From assembly GCF_918731615.1 (NCBI RefSeq), contig NZ_OU957226.1:3411501-3475500 (forward strand): a stretch of DNA of 64,000 bases. Reading direction: 5' to 3'. Of the stretch, positions 9,433 through 18,610 are shown piece after piece. Below the pieces are notes generated by a model. That model worked only from the letters and a program-made list of their open reading frames with translations, ran no database searches and was not told the DNA's origin. The number at the start of each line of letters is the position of its first letter. The first letter of the stretch is position 1. This DNA comes from Flavobacterium sp. CECT 9288. GTDB taxonomy: Bacteria; Bacteroidota; Bacteroidia; Flavobacteriales; Flavobacteriaceae. The translations under genes were made by a program, and so were the position numbers.

Positions 9433-11112
9433 TTATTTTACGTTGAAAATTTGTTCCAATATTTTAATTGTGATCAAGTAAGTTGGTTTTACACCTGTTG
9501 TTCCTAAACCACCTGAAGCCAGTGTACTTCCTGTTTCAAGCGGATTATCTGAAGCGTAATAGGCATAACGTACTTTGATGTCATGAGGAACACTTCTTCT
9601 AATTTTTGAGGCAGATTGAATGGCTTTTTGATAATAAGAACCTTCCATTTCAAGACCAATAATTCCCCAAGTAGACTCGTGGAAAAACTTTAATAAATCT
9701 CTGTTCTGTAATGACGTACCTAACACAGTTACCATTGGTCCCGCAAAAACAGCAATGTCATTACCTTCAAACATCTCAGCAGTTAGTTCGTTTTCAAAGA
9801 AATAATTGTCTGCAGTTCCTTCATTTATATGCGCATTTGGAATCATGATGTCACCCTTTCCGCCTTCAAGAATTCCTGCTTTACCCATGATAGAAACCGA
9901 TTCTACGTTTAATAAAGTGTCTTTCTTAAAAGGTTTCAACAACTCGTCAATTGTCTCATAGGCTTGTTCCCCAAAAGCATAATCCATCACTATTAAAACT
10001 GGTTTTTTATCATCAGTCTTGGCACCAGGAAATGAGGTTTTAGCCCAATTAATCTTGGCTGTATCAAAAATTTGCACATCAATATTAGTTCCTGATGTAT
10101 CTGGCAAAGAAATCATTCCTTGTTTCATTGCAACTGCAGTAACTTGATTGCGTACCTCATCAGCTCCGGATCTACTTAACTCTTCATAAATAAAGAAATC
10201 CGATTTGTCTTTGAACTTCGTTTTTAAAACTTCAGTTGCAAAAATCGAATTCATCACACTGTGCATATTGGCACTAATTACGTGAATTGGTCGGTCTAAA
10301 AGTTGATTCTCTTTTAAAACCTCTTTAATATTGGTAGCCCAAACTTCGCCATGAATGTGGTGCCCTAAACGTTCTCTTAAAATTGGACTAAAAGTGATGG
10401 TTCTCTTGTTGTCATCAACTATTTCTTCGATAGCTAATTTTCCTAACCAATAAATCACGTGTAAAAAACGGTCTGGGGCAGCTGCTGAACCAAAGGCATC
10501 ATAAATATCCAAAACCTCAGCAAAAGTTCTACCTAATATGTTAGCTGCATGCGAGATAGCCTTCTCTTTCTCTACTTGCGTAAGCTTTTTCTTTTGAGAA
10601 ACTGCCTGTTCTAATTTGTACCAGTCACGAGAAACCTCACCAGCATCATCCAGTAAAACACGGTTCCTGATTTTGTGCGATTCAATAAATATGAAGGTCA
10701 AGTGCGTTAAAATATCGTAAATATCTGATCGCCCTCTTGTAATTTCGACATTCATTTGCTCCTCATCAATTCGGTAGCAATTACGACGTCTTTTTGGAGG
10801 AACAATAGCTTGAAAATGCGATTTAGAGTAACCTTCGTCTGAAGTAAGATTGATAAAACGGCATTCTTCAATTCCTACCGGAAGTCGTTCAATTACGTAT
10901 AAAAGTCCGTTCAATTCTACTTTCTCTTCGGCAATATTCCCGTAAATCTCTGGTCGTAACGCAAGCAAAGCCTCGCGAAGCGTATCCCCTGACACTCCCA
11001 TTGGCTTGTAAAATCCTCTATTAAAAAGGTGGCGCATGGTAATGTACATTTTTTCAATGGCTGCCGATGATTCTTGTGCTCTTGAGCGCGATATATTTTT
11101 TGTTTCTTTCAT
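9433..11112 (-). CDS. DUF6909-like protein with nucleoside-phosphorylase-like C-terminal motifs
   Basis: This 559-residue cytoplasmic protein resembles a conserved Bacteroidota family that I recall as DUF6909. The N-terminal half is helical and without recognised motifs. The C-terminal part (about residues 280-555) shows beta-strand/helix alternation, a FAGPMVTVLGTSLQN segment, GLEMEGSYY at about 485 and YYASDNP near 523. In nucleoside phosphorylases and AMP nucleosidases an (E)MEG/EMEA motif binds ribose and a later SD supplies the catalytic Asp. A nucleosidase or phosphorylase activity is therefore plausible but unproven. The gene sits between the GH3-like gene (36-base gap) and the Wzz-like gene. 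Confidence 0.7.
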   Translation of the reverse strand: MKETKNISRSRAQESSAAIEKMYITMRHLFNRGFYKPMGVSGDTLREALLALRPEIYGNIAEEKVELNGLLYVIERLPVGIEECRFINLTSDEGYSKSHFQAIVPPKRRRNCYRIDEEQMNVEITRGRSDIYDILTHLTFIFIESHKIRNRVLLDDAGEVSRDWYKLEQAVSQKKKLTQVEKEKAISHAANILGRTFAEVLDIYDAFGSAAAPDRFLHVIYWLGKLAIEEIVDDNKRTITFSPILRERLGHHIHGEVWATNIKEVLKENQLLDRPIHVISANMHSVMNSIFATEVLKTKFKDKSDFFIYEELSRSGADEVRNQVTAVAMKQGMISLPDTSGTNIDVQIFDTAKINWAKTSFPGAKTDDKKPVLIVMDYAFGEQAYETIDELLKPFKKDTLLNVESVSIMGKAGILEGGKGDIMIPNAHINEGTADNYFFENELTAEMFEGNDIAVFAGPMVTVLGTSLQNRDLLKFFHESTWGIIGLEMEGSYYQKAIQSASKIRRSVPHDIKVRYAYYASDNPLETGSTLASGGLGTTGVKPTYLITIKILEQIFNVK

Positions 11113-11148
11113 TTTCTACTTATTTTCTAACCTGCAAAGGTATGACAT

Positions 11149-12648
11149 TTATTCTCTTTTTAACAAATCCACTATCTTTCTGTCATTCGAAAGTCTTGGA
11201 ATTTTGTTTTGCCCCCCTAATTTACCAATCGATTTCATGTATTCTTGAAAACCGTTTTTAACTACTTTGGTAACCACCACTTTTTGCAACACCTTGCCCA
11301 CAATCAAATCATCATAATACATGTTTTGTTTGCGCATGGCATTGTCCAGCGCTTCCGCAAAATTTTCTAAGTTTTCTGGTTCTCCCGATCCTTCGGAATC
11401 AAATTCTATAAACCATTCGTGATATGGTAATCCCTCGACTGGCGTGATTTGTGGGGCTACTGTAAATTCATTGATTCTGATTGATGTTCCAATAATAGCT
11501 TCTTGCAACGCACTTTCTACTTCCTTACCAATAACATGTTCTCCAAAAGCCGATATGTAATGCTTTATTCTGCCAGATACAATGACACGGTACGGTTTTA
11601 AACTCGTAAACTGAACGGTATCACCAATATTATACCCCCAAAGTCCTGCATTGGTAGAAATTATCAAAACATAATTGACATTCAATTCAACCTCACCAAT
11701 TGTGTAACGTCTTGGATTTTGGGTATAAAATTCGTCACTTTTGATAAACTCATAAAAAATTCCGGAGTTCAGCAGTAGTAACATTCCTTTTTCCTTTTGA
11801 GAATCTTGATACGCAAAAAATCCTTCCGAAGCTGGAAATAATTCAATGCTGTCTACTTTTCGACCTATTAAATTCTCGAACTTCGCCCGATACGGTTCGT
11901 AATTCACGCCGCCATAAATGAACAAATTAAAGTTTTTGAAAATTTCGCCCACAGGCTTCCCTCCTTTTTGATGCAATTTTTCAAAATACATTTGCACCCA
12001 AGATGGAATCCCGGAAATCACAGCCATATTCTCGTGAAACGTTTCCTCTACAATGGCGTTTACTTTGGTTTCCCAATCTTCAATGCAATTGGTTTCCCAA
12101 GATGGCATTCTATTTTTTTGAAGGTATTTTGGAACAAAATGCGCTACAATTCCGGATAACCTTCCTAGTTTTATTCCGTTTTTTTCTTCTAAGATCGGGC
12201 TTCCTTGCAAGAAAATCATTTTACCATCCACAAAATCAGCTTTACCTGTTTCATGAATGTAATGCAAGATCGCATTTCGAGCAGCTTCAATATGATACGG
12301 CATTGATTCCTTAGTCAACGGAATATACTTTGCTCCTGATGTAGTTCCTGATGTCTTAGCAAAATACAAAGGTTTCCCTTTCCATAGAATATCTGCTTCG
12401 CCTTGTACCACTCGTTCAACATAAGGTTTTAACGCCTCATAATCTCGAATAGGTACTTGCTTTGCAAAGTCTTTTTCGGTTTTTATACTTTCAAAATGAT
12501 GGTCTTTTCCAAACTGAGTAGTCCTTGCTTGAGCAATTAATTGTTGTAATACTTTTTGCTGTGTAGCAACTGGTTCTGTTGCCCATTTTTGCGTTTTCTG
12601 GTATATTTTATGTGCAAATAATTTTGCAGCAAATGATTTTATTGACAT
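11149..12648 (-). CDS. GH3 family adenylate-forming enzyme
   Basis: The 499-residue protein matches the GH3 auxin-responsive promoter family of acyl-adenylate-forming enzymes. It has an ATP-binding P-loop-like motif FAKTSGTTSGAKYIPLT (about residues 101-117), a FIYGGVNYEPYRAKF segment, ELFPASEGFFAYQ and a YNIGDTVQFT motif. Plant members conjugate amino acids to hormones; the bacterial substrates are unknown. It is in a minus-strand run with the MepM-like gene upstream (27-base gap) and DUF6909 downstream, and shares the promoter at 13200-13207. Length is normal for bacterial members (about 500 residues). Confidence 0.88.
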   Translation of the reverse strand: MSIKSFAAKLFAHKIYQKTQKWATEPVATQQKVLQQLIAQARTTQFGKDHHFESIKTEKDFAKQVPIRDYEALKPYVERVVQGEADILWKGKPLYFAKTSGTTSGAKYIPLTKESMPYHIEAARNAILHYIHETGKADFVDGKMIFLQGSPILEEKNGIKLGRLSGIVAHFVPKYLQKNRMPSWETNCIEDWETKVNAIVEETFHENMAVISGIPSWVQMYFEKLHQKGGKPVGEIFKNFNLFIYGGVNYEPYRAKFENLIGRKVDSIELFPASEGFFAYQDSQKEKGMLLLLNSGIFYEFIKSDEFYTQNPRRYTIGEVELNVNYVLIISTNAGLWGYNIGDTVQFTSLKPYRVIVSGRIKHYISAFGEHVIGKEVESALQEAIIGTSIRINEFTVAPQITPVEGLPYHEWFIEFDSEGSGEPENLENFAEALDNAMRKQNMYYDDLIVGKVLQKVVVTKVVKNGFQEYMKSIGKLGGQNKIPRLSNDRKIVDLLKRE

Positions 12649-12675
12649 TATGTAAGTGCTTCTTTTTAAAGATTT

Positions 12676-13182
12676 TTAGTTTGACTTTTTAGTTTTAGAA
12701 CCAGATGATTTTGCTTTTTGGTCTTCAAGTGCAACTTGTTCTCGTAACTCCAACTCCGCATCAGTAGCGGACAAGTCTATTTCTTTATCTGAAGTAGTTG
12801 CCGATTCTAAAATGGAATCCTTGTTGAATTTTGCGTATTCTAATTTTCCGGTCAATACCTTTTTTATTCCTTTCAAATAATCCTCATTTTGTTTAATAGC
12901 CTTAGACAAAGAATCTGATTTTAAAGCAAGTTCTATGGCTTCTCTTTTTAATTTTGAGGATGAATAGCCTGGTATAAACTCTCTCAAAGGAGTAAATGCA
13001 ATTATAAAAGTAGTAACAATTATAATAAGTATTGCCCCTACACTCGCTACTACAAAAACATTCATCAAGGTAAGTTTCAAGGAAAAAGTTTCTTCAAAAG
13101 TATCCTCGTTTAAGATAATTAAACGCCTCTTATTGAATAAATTTTCCTTTATTAATTTACGTTTTAGTCTTTTCTTGGACAT
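12676..13182 (-). CDS. MepM-like membrane protein lacking an M23 peptidase domain
   Basis: The 168 residues start with a basic segment and NEDTFEETFSLKLTLMNVF, then one membrane helix (about 40-65), then FTPLREFIPGYSSSKLKREA and a short coiled-coil ending in LKGIKKVLTGKLE. This arrangement is the N-terminal half of Bacteroidota M23-family membrane endopeptidases. Here the protein stops after a polar, Ser/Lys-rich tail and has no LytM domain. The helix suggests an inner-membrane protein with a periplasmic coiled coil. It may be an adaptor or a truncated paralogue. It is the first gene of the operon with GH3. Confidence 0.7.
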   Translation of the reverse strand: MSKKRLKRKLIKENLFNKRRLIILNEDTFEETFSLKLTLMNVFVVASVGAILIIIVTTFIIAFTPLREFIPGYSSSKLKREAIELALKSDSLSKAIKQNEDYLKGIKKVLTGKLEYAKFNKDSILESATTSDKEIDLSATDAELELREQVALEDQKAKSSGSKTKKSN

Positions 13183-13199
13183 AGAATTTGTTTATCAAA

Positions 13200-13207
13200 C
13201 AAATATA
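13200..13207 (-). promoter_or_regulatory. -7 promoter element of the MepM-like/GH3/DUF6909 operon
   Basis: Minus-strand TATATTTG matches TAnnTTTG, 18 bases upstream of the ATG at 13182. Confidence 0.55.
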
Positions 13208-13340
13208 ACAATAATTGTTATTGCTTGTATTTACTAGTTTTTACAAGCCGTTAAAATAAAAATACCACATTTAGTAAATTTTTAATGATGATTGAATCAA
13301 AAAAACTCAGCAAAAAAAAATTAGGTTGCATATTTCTATT

Positions 13341-13348
13341 TACCTTTG
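13341..13348 (+). promoter_or_regulatory. -7 promoter element of tatA
   Basis: TACCTTTG matches TAnnTTTG, 26 bases before the tatA ATG at 13374. It lies inside the longer frame that opens at 13326, which argues against that upstream start. Confidence 0.55.
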
Positions 13349-13373
13349 TAACTTATATTTAAATATTAGAGAT

Positions 13374-13580
13374 ATGAATTTTTTAAACATAACTTTAGGT
13401 TTCATGCCGGGTGGTTCAGAGTGGATTTTAATCATTGCTGTTGTTTTACTTCTTTTTGGTGGTAAAAAAATACCGGAATTAATGAAAGGTCTTGGTGGTG
13501 GGATCAAGGAATTTAAGAATGCTGCAAAAGAAGACAGCCAGACTTTAAGTAAAAAAGACGAAAGTACTCCTAAAGAGTAA
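13374..13580 (+). CDS. tatA: Sec-independent protein translocase TatA/E
   Basis: The 68-residue protein has a short N-terminus, one membrane helix ([21 protein letters not shown], with the conserved FGxxKxPE motif), the amphipathic helix [14 protein letters not shown] and a charged tail. This is the canonical TatA fold, which forms the pore of the twin-arginine translocase for folded proteins. The ATG at 13374 gives the typical length and is preceded by a promoter element, so the longer frame from 13326 is not used. tatC is not in the window. A strong terminator follows. Confidence 0.92.
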   Translation: MNFLNITLGFMPGGSEWILIIAVVLLLFGGKKIPELMKGLGGGIKEFKNAAKEDSQTLSKKDESTPKE

Positions 13581-13601
13581 CTCATTTAAACTTATTAAAA
13601 A

Positions 13602-13642
13602 AGCCCAAACAGCAAGTAAAATTTGTTGTTTGGGCTTTTTTT
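13602..13642 (+). terminator. Rho-independent terminator of tatA
   Basis: AGCCCAAACA (13602-13611) pairs perfectly with TGTTTGGGCT (13627-13636), followed by eight Ts. Confidence 0.85.
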
Positions 13643-13730
13643 TGTGTTAAAATATTTTTTTATTAATGGGATAAAAAATGTTTTTTATAAAATTTTTTAA
13701 AAAATAAGTTTTATATCATAAAATTTATTT

Positions 13731-13738
13731 TAATTTTG
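13731..13738 (+). promoter_or_regulatory. -7 promoter element of the DUF2089/Yip1-like operon
   Basis: TAATTTTG matches TAnnTTTG, 26 bases before the ATG at 13765, in a very A+T-rich stretch. Confidence 0.55.
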
Positions 13739-13764
13739 TTAAAAATATTTTTAACTTTATTAAA

Positions 13765-14031
13765 ATGAAATTACCAATTGTTTGTCCAAGTTGCGAAAAT
13801 GCACTTCGTGTTAGTCAAATGAAATGCGATCAATGTGAAACCGAAGTAAACGGAAATTATGATTTGCCACTTTACTTAAAATTGACCAGAGATGAACAAG
13901 ATTTTGTTTTAGAATTTTTTTTATCCAGCGGTAGTATAAAAGAAATGGCAAAGCAAGCCGGAAACTCCTATCCTACCATGCGCAATAAAATGGACGATTT
14001 GATTGAAAAAATTAAAAACTTAAAATCTTAG
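13765..14031 (+). CDS. DUF2089-like zinc-ribbon/HTH protein
   Basis: The 88-residue protein begins with a zinc-ribbon (CPSCENALRVSQMKCDQCE, two CxxC pairs at about residues 8-11 and 23-26) and continues with a helix-turn-helix-like region (LTRDEQDFVLEFFLSSGSI, then EMAKQAGNSYPTMRNKMDDL). This matches the DUF2089 family, thought to be small transcriptional regulators. The next gene starts 2 bases after its stop, so the pair is an operon in which this protein may control the membrane protein. Confidence 0.8.
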   Translation: MKLPIVCPSCENALRVSQMKCDQCETEVNGNYDLPLYLKLTRDEQDFVLEFFLSSGSIKEMAKQAGNSYPTMRNKMDDLIEKIKNLKS

Positions 14032-14033
14032 TT

Positions 14034-14609
14034 ATGAATTGGCAAAGTATTTTTAATCCTTTTTCTAGATATTCAGAGAAACAATTGTTCGTTGTTGGTT
14101 TCGTCTTTTTAATTGTAAATTGTTTTGTTTGTTTTTTTACTAAAACACAAATGGATAGTATTTTTCATTTTTCTGAAAATAAAAATCTAACTATTGAATT
14201 TGCCTTTATATTCGTTGGTATCAGTATACTATCTGCTATACTATTTCTATTTTTATTTGCGCTAATACTTAATAAGAAAACCAGATTTATTGACATTGTA
14301 AACACCGTATTAATTTCTCAAATGCTTAATTGTATTGTCCTACTTTGTATAAAATTTAGCGGAATGGACGCATTGGCTAAAAACTTAAAAACAAATTCAG
14401 GAATTGGGGGAACTGTTGATTTAATTCAATTTACTTTTTCTGTTTTAATAGTTCTTGGTATTTCGATGTACGGTTTTGTTTTAATTTATAATGGTTTTAA
14501 AACAGCTACAAATTTTAAGAAATGGTATCATATTATTTTATTCGTAGTTCTATTATTCATTTTTATATTGTTTCACCAGGTTTATATCCAAAATTTATTG
14601 GTGATATAA
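14034..14609 (+). CDS. Yip1-like five-TM membrane protein
   Basis: The 191 residues contain about five hydrophobic segments (near 20-38, 55-80, 90-112, 130-152, 160-185) and an N-terminus (WQSIFNPFSRYSEKQLFVVGF) reminiscent of Yip1-domain proteins. No catalytic motif is visible. Translational coupling to the DUF2089-type regulator (2-base gap) is the only functional hint. Confidence 0.65.
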   Translation: MNWQSIFNPFSRYSEKQLFVVGFVFLIVNCFVCFFTKTQMDSIFHFSENKNLTIEFAFIFVGISILSAILFLFLFALILNKKTRFIDIVNTVLISQMLNCIVLLCIKFSGMDALAKNLKTNSGIGGTVDLIQFTFSVLIVLGISMYGFVLIYNGFKTATNFKKWYHIILFVVLLFIFILFHQVYIQNLLVI

Positions 14610-14713
14610 ACTAAAAAATCAAAATTCTTTTCCTTTCAAAATTTACTTTGACAAAAACCAAAATTTGTCAAGGTTAGAAAACTATTGTCTACTAATTTAA
14701 TTAACTAATCATT

Positions 14714-16060
14714 ATGAAAACTAAAATTTTAAGCATTTTACTATTAAGCATTCAGTTTATTTTTGCACAAGAAATAACTGGTTCTTGGCAAGGTGAACTA
14801 GACGTTCAAGGAATGAAATTGCCACTGGTTTTTCACATTAAAAAAGAAGGTGAAAAACTTATTTCAACTCTTGACAGTCCAAAACAAGGGGCCACAAATA
14901 TTTCAGTTAATACAACCAGCTACACTGCTGATCAATTAACACTTGAGCTTTCTGCATTGGGAATCTCCTACTCCGGAAAAGTAACAAATGAAAGCATTAA
15001 CGGTACTTTTAAGCAAGGTGGAATGGAATTACCATTAATACTTTCTAAAATTAAAGGTGATGGGCTTGCGCCAAAATTGAACAGACCACAAACTCCAAAA
15101 GCACCCTTTACATATAAAACAGAGGAAGTAACTTTTATCAATTCTTCAGACAAAAATACTTTAGCTGGCACACTATCTGAACCGAACAATTTCAATAAAA
15201 AAGAGCCCATTTTGATTATGATTACGGGTTCAGGAAAACAAAATCGTGATGAAGAGCTTTTTGGCCACAAACCCTTTGCAGTAATCGCTGATGATTTTGC
15301 TAAAAAAGGTATTGCCACTCTCCGACTAGACGATCGCGGAATTGGTGGCTCATCAAAAGGGAGTAATGAAGATACTTCATTAAATTTTGCAACAGATATC
15401 AATGCAGCAGTACAATTTTTAAAAGCAAAAGGTTTTGAAAACATTGGTTTAATTGGTCATAGCGAAGGCGGCATGATTGCTCCCATTGTGGCCAGTACAA
15501 ACAAAGACGTTAAATTTTTAGTGTTGATGGCTGGGCCAGGTCAACCTATAAACGAACTTTTGGTACAACAAATTTACTTGGGTGGAAAACTAGCGGGAAT
15601 AAGTGAAGAAGAGCTTCAAAATAGCAATAAAATCAACCGAATCAAGTTTGATTTTATTAAAAATTACAAAGGCACCTCTTTTGATGCCGACTTTGACAAA
15701 TTTATTAAAACCACAGGAGAAGCAGTAGCAGAAGATGAAAAAAAACAGATGAAAAATGCTTGGTTCAGATATTTTATCGCTTTTAATCCAGACGAATACG
15801 TTTCTAAGGTAAAGATTCCTGTTTTAGCAATCAACGGAAGTTTAGATTTTCAAGTACCTGCAAAAGAAAATTTGGAAGCCATAAAAAAATCATTGACCAA
15901 GGCTAAAAACAAAAATTTCGAAACCTACGAATTTCAGGGCATGAATCATCTTTTTCAGGAATGTAAAACGGGTTCTTTTGCTGAATATGCCGACATTGAG
16001 CAAACCATTTCACCAAAAGTTCTTGATAAAATGAGCTCTTGGATAATCGCTAGAAAATAA
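14714..16060 (+). CDS. Secreted alpha/beta hydrolase with N-terminal beta domain
   Basis: The 448-residue product has a signal peptide (cleavage after about residue 18, IFAQ), a small beta-rich domain (about 20-115, starting ITGSWQGELDVQG), and an alpha/beta hydrolase domain. The hydrolase shows the oxyanion segment MITGSGKQNRDEE, the LDDRGIGGS strand turn, the nucleophile elbow GHSEGG (near 248-253), the acid Asp in NGSLDFQVP and the catalytic His in GMNHLFQE. The serine esterase/peptidase-like triad is complete. The substrate is unknown; the location is probably periplasmic. It is monocistronic and shares a bidirectional terminator with tex. Confidence 0.85.
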   Translation: MKTKILSILLLSIQFIFAQEITGSWQGELDVQGMKLPLVFHIKKEGEKLISTLDSPKQGATNISVNTTSYTADQLTLELSALGISYSGKVTNESINGTFKQGGMELPLILSKIKGDGLAPKLNRPQTPKAPFTYKTEEVTFINSSDKNTLAGTLSEPNNFNKKEPILIMITGSGKQNRDEELFGHKPFAVIADDFAKKGIATLRLDDRGIGGSSKGSNEDTSLNFATDINAAVQFLKAKGFENIGLIGHSEGGMIAPIVASTNKDVKFLVLMAGPGQPINELLVQQIYLGGKLAGISEEELQNSNKINRIKFDFIKNYKGTSFDADFDKFIKTTGEAVAEDEKKQMKNAWFRYFIAFNPDEYVSKVKIPVLAINGSLDFQVPAKENLEAIKKSLTKAKNKNFETYEFQGMNHLFQECKTGSFAEYADIEQTISPKVLDKMSSWIIARK

Positions 16061-16085
16061 AAACTGTCTGCTTACAAATTTAGAA

Positions 16086-16128
16086 ATCCCAAAATTCAAT
16101 ATCTTTCATTGAATTTTGGGATTTTTTT
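16086..16128. terminator. Bidirectional terminator between the hydrolase gene and tex
   Basis: Inverted repeat ATCCCAAAATTCAAT / ATTGAATTTTGGGAT with a seven-base loop, followed by T-rich sequence on the plus strand. tex ends convergently at 16132. Confidence 0.75.
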
Positions 16129-16131
16129 ATT

Positions 16132-18255
16132 TTACAAAACCATCGTCAACTGAATTCGCTTTCTATCTTCATCTACTTCGGTTACTTTTACAGTAACATG
16201 CTGGTGTAACTTCACCACTTCGTTTACGTCGCTTACAAAGCCTGCTTTGAGTTGAGAAATGTGTACCAAACCACTTTCTTTAATCCCTAAGTCTACAAAA
16301 CAACCAAAATTGGTAATGTTATTGACAATTCCGTTCAAAATCATTCCAGTCCTAACGTCTTTAATGGTTTTTACATTCGGATCAAATTCAAAAACCTTTG
16401 CAGCTTTTCTAGGGTCTAAACCGGGTTTTTCTAATTCTTTAATAATGTCTTTTAAAGTCAATAAACCTATCTCAGCCGTAACATAATTTTCTGGTTTAAT
16501 TAAGGCTGTTTTCTCTTTGTTAGCAATCAAATCGGTTACTTTCAACTTTAAATCTTTGGCCATTTTTTCCACAATTGAATAAGCTTCGGGGTGAACGGCT
16601 GAGTTATCCAATGGATTTTTCCCGTCTTTAATTCGAATAAAAGCAGCCCCTTGCTGGAAGGCTTTTTCGCCCAAACGAGGTACTTTTTTGAGTTGTTTTC
16701 GATCCTCAAAAGGACCATTTTCTGAACGGTAATTCACAATATTTTCGGCTAACTTCTCTCCTATTCCACTCACATAGCTCAACAAATGTTTACTCGCCGT
16801 ATTGATGTTGACACCCACAGAGTTTACACATCGAACCACCGTTGTATCCAGTTCTTCTTTCAATTTACTTTGATCCACATCGTGCTGGTATTGGCCTACG
16901 CCAATGGCTTTTGGGTCAATTTTTACCAACTCGGCCAAAGGATCACTCAATCGGCGACCGATAGAAACCGAACCTCGCACGGTTACATCATAATTTGGGA
17001 ATTCCTCACGAGCAATTTTTGATGCCGAATATACTGAGGCACCCGCCTCTGAAACGATGAAAACCTGAACCGCTCTATCAAAAGCAATTTTTTTGATAAA
17101 GAATTCGGTTTCTCGAGATGCCGTTCCGTTTCCAATGGAAATTGCGTCAATATTGTAGGCATTTACCATCGATTTTATCTTTTTCATGGCCATAGCAGTT
17201 TCGTTTTGTGGCGCATGCGGATAAATGGTTTCATTGTAAATCAAATCGCCTTTTTCGTCTAAGCAAACTACTTTGCAACCTGAACGAAATCCTGGGTCAA
17301 TAGCTAAAATTCTTTTTTCACCCAACGGTGGCGCAAGCAATAACTGCCCTAAATTAGTAGCAAAAACCTGAATAGAATTGGCATCAGCCTTGGCTTTCGC
17401 TTCCTGCAAAGCTTCGTTTGAAATAGCAGGGTTTAGCAATCGTTTGTAGCTGTCTTCAATGGCTAATTGTACGTGTGGCGTGGCTGGACTGTCTCCTTTT
17501 AAAACCAATTCGTCAATAATATCATAGGCTTCGTCCAAATCGACTTCGACTTTAAATTTGATAAAACCTTCGTTTTCGGCACGAAGCATTGCTAATAATC
17601 TATGTGAAGGTGCTTTTGTCAACGGTTCAGACCAATCAAAATATTGATTGAATTTTTGAGCGCCTTCTTCGTCTTTTTTGGTTTTTACTACTTTGGTTGT
17701 AATGGTTGCTTTGCGCTCGTATAAACGACGCAATTGTTTACGAACAAAAATATTTTCGTTAATCCATTCTGCAATAATATCTCTTGCACCCTGCAAAGCA
17801 GCATCTTCATTCTTCACATTATCGTTCAAATATTTCGTTGCTAGGAACTCAACATCATCTTTATTTTGAGCCATGATGATTTTCGCTAAAGGTTCTAAAC
17901 CATTTTCTCGAGCCACATCAGCTTTGGTTTTTTTCTTCTTTTTGAAAGGCAAATACAAATCTTCTAATTCTTGTAAATCAAAACTTTGTTGTATTTTTTT
18001 GTCTAATTCAGATGTTAATCCGTTTTGCTCTTCAATTGATTTTACGATCCCTTCTTTGCGTTTTACAATCGCTTCGTATTCTTTTTGAAGCTTGGCAATG
18101 TGTTCAATTTGTACTTCATCTAGATTTCCAGTAGTATCTTTTCGATAACGGGAAATAAACGGAATCGTACAATCTTCTTGTAAAAGTTGAACTGTTTTTT
18201 GAATGTTTATGGCCTCTGTAGCAACCTGTTTTTTAATGAAATCTATATTTGTCAT
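16132..18255 (-). CDS. tex: Tex family RNA-binding transcription accessory protein
   Basis: The 707-residue protein has the full Tex layout. It has an N-terminal helical region with FISRYRKDTTGNLDE, a YqgF/RNase H-like domain (LAIDPGFRSGCKVVCLD, near residue 320), a helix-hairpin-helix (NINTASKHLLSYVSGIG and NYRSENGPF, near 480-510) and a C-terminal S1 domain (GMILNGIVNNITNFGCFVDLG). Tex/Spt6-like proteins bind nucleic acid and RNA polymerase and influence transcription. The ATG at 18255 is the only reasonable start. The neighbouring genes are unrelated, as is common for tex. Confidence 0.93.
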   Translation of the reverse strand: MTNIDFIKKQVATEAINIQKTVQLLQEDCTIPFISRYRKDTTGNLDEVQIEHIAKLQKEYEAIVKRKEGIVKSIEEQNGLTSELDKKIQQSFDLQELEDLYLPFKKKKKTKADVARENGLEPLAKIIMAQNKDDVEFLATKYLNDNVKNEDAALQGARDIIAEWINENIFVRKQLRRLYERKATITTKVVKTKKDEEGAQKFNQYFDWSEPLTKAPSHRLLAMLRAENEGFIKFKVEVDLDEAYDIIDELVLKGDSPATPHVQLAIEDSYKRLLNPAISNEALQEAKAKADANSIQVFATNLGQLLLAPPLGEKRILAIDPGFRSGCKVVCLDEKGDLIYNETIYPHAPQNETAMAMKKIKSMVNAYNIDAISIGNGTASRETEFFIKKIAFDRAVQVFIVSEAGASVYSASKIAREEFPNYDVTVRGSVSIGRRLSDPLAELVKIDPKAIGVGQYQHDVDQSKLKEELDTTVVRCVNSVGVNINTASKHLLSYVSGIGEKLAENIVNYRSENGPFEDRKQLKKVPRLGEKAFQQGAAFIRIKDGKNPLDNSAVHPEAYSIVEKMAKDLKLKVTDLIANKEKTALIKPENYVTAEIGLLTLKDIIKELEKPGLDPRKAAKVFEFDPNVKTIKDVRTGMILNGIVNNITNFGCFVDLGIKESGLVHISQLKAGFVSDVNEVVKLHQHVTVKVTEVDEDRKRIQLTMVL

Positions 18256-18283
18256 TGTCTCTATTTTCTAAAGGCTAAAATAA

Positions 18284-18291
18284 TATCTTTG
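18284..18291 (+). promoter_or_regulatory. -7 promoter element of the DUF1294 gene
   Basis: TATCTTTG matches TAnnTTTG, 17 bases before the ATG at 18309. Confidence 0.5.
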
Positions 18292-18308
18292 ACTTTAATT
18301 TAAATCAA

Positions 18309-18599
18309 ATGACTGCTTTATTCTGTTTCTTTTTTATGATTAACCTAATCGCTTTTGTGAGTATAGGTTACGATAAATTTTTAGCTAAAAATCAAAAAAG
18401 AAGAATCTCAGAACTAACTCTTTTGAGTTTTGTATTTCTAGGGGGAACATTTGGTTCCGGAATTGCAATGCTACTTTTTAGACATAAAACAGCCAAAAAA
18501 AGCTATTTATGGAAGTTTTGGTTACTTGCTACTTTACAAATTGCACTGCTCTATCTATGTTTTAACTTTGGAATTTTAAGTGATAAAACATTAATTTAG
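18309..18599 (+). CDS. DUF1294 family small membrane protein
   Basis: The 96-residue protein has three hydrophobic segments and the family signature IGYDKFLAKNQKRRISELTL plus GGTFGSGIAMLLFRHKTAKK. DUF1294 proteins are small inner-membrane proteins of unknown function, sometimes fused to a cold-shock domain that is absent here. It is divergent from tex and followed by rpiB on the other strand. Confidence 0.85.
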   Translation: MTALFCFFFMINLIAFVSIGYDKFLAKNQKRRISELTLLSFVFLGGTFGSGIAMLLFRHKTAKKSYLWKFWLLATLQIALLYLCFNFGILSDKTLI

Positions 18600-18610
18600 T
18601 CAATAGAAAA

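Noticed and set aside
14968..15444. 158-aa minus-strand frame
   Set aside because: Antisense to the alpha/beta hydrolase core, whose catalytic motifs are intact in the plus frame.
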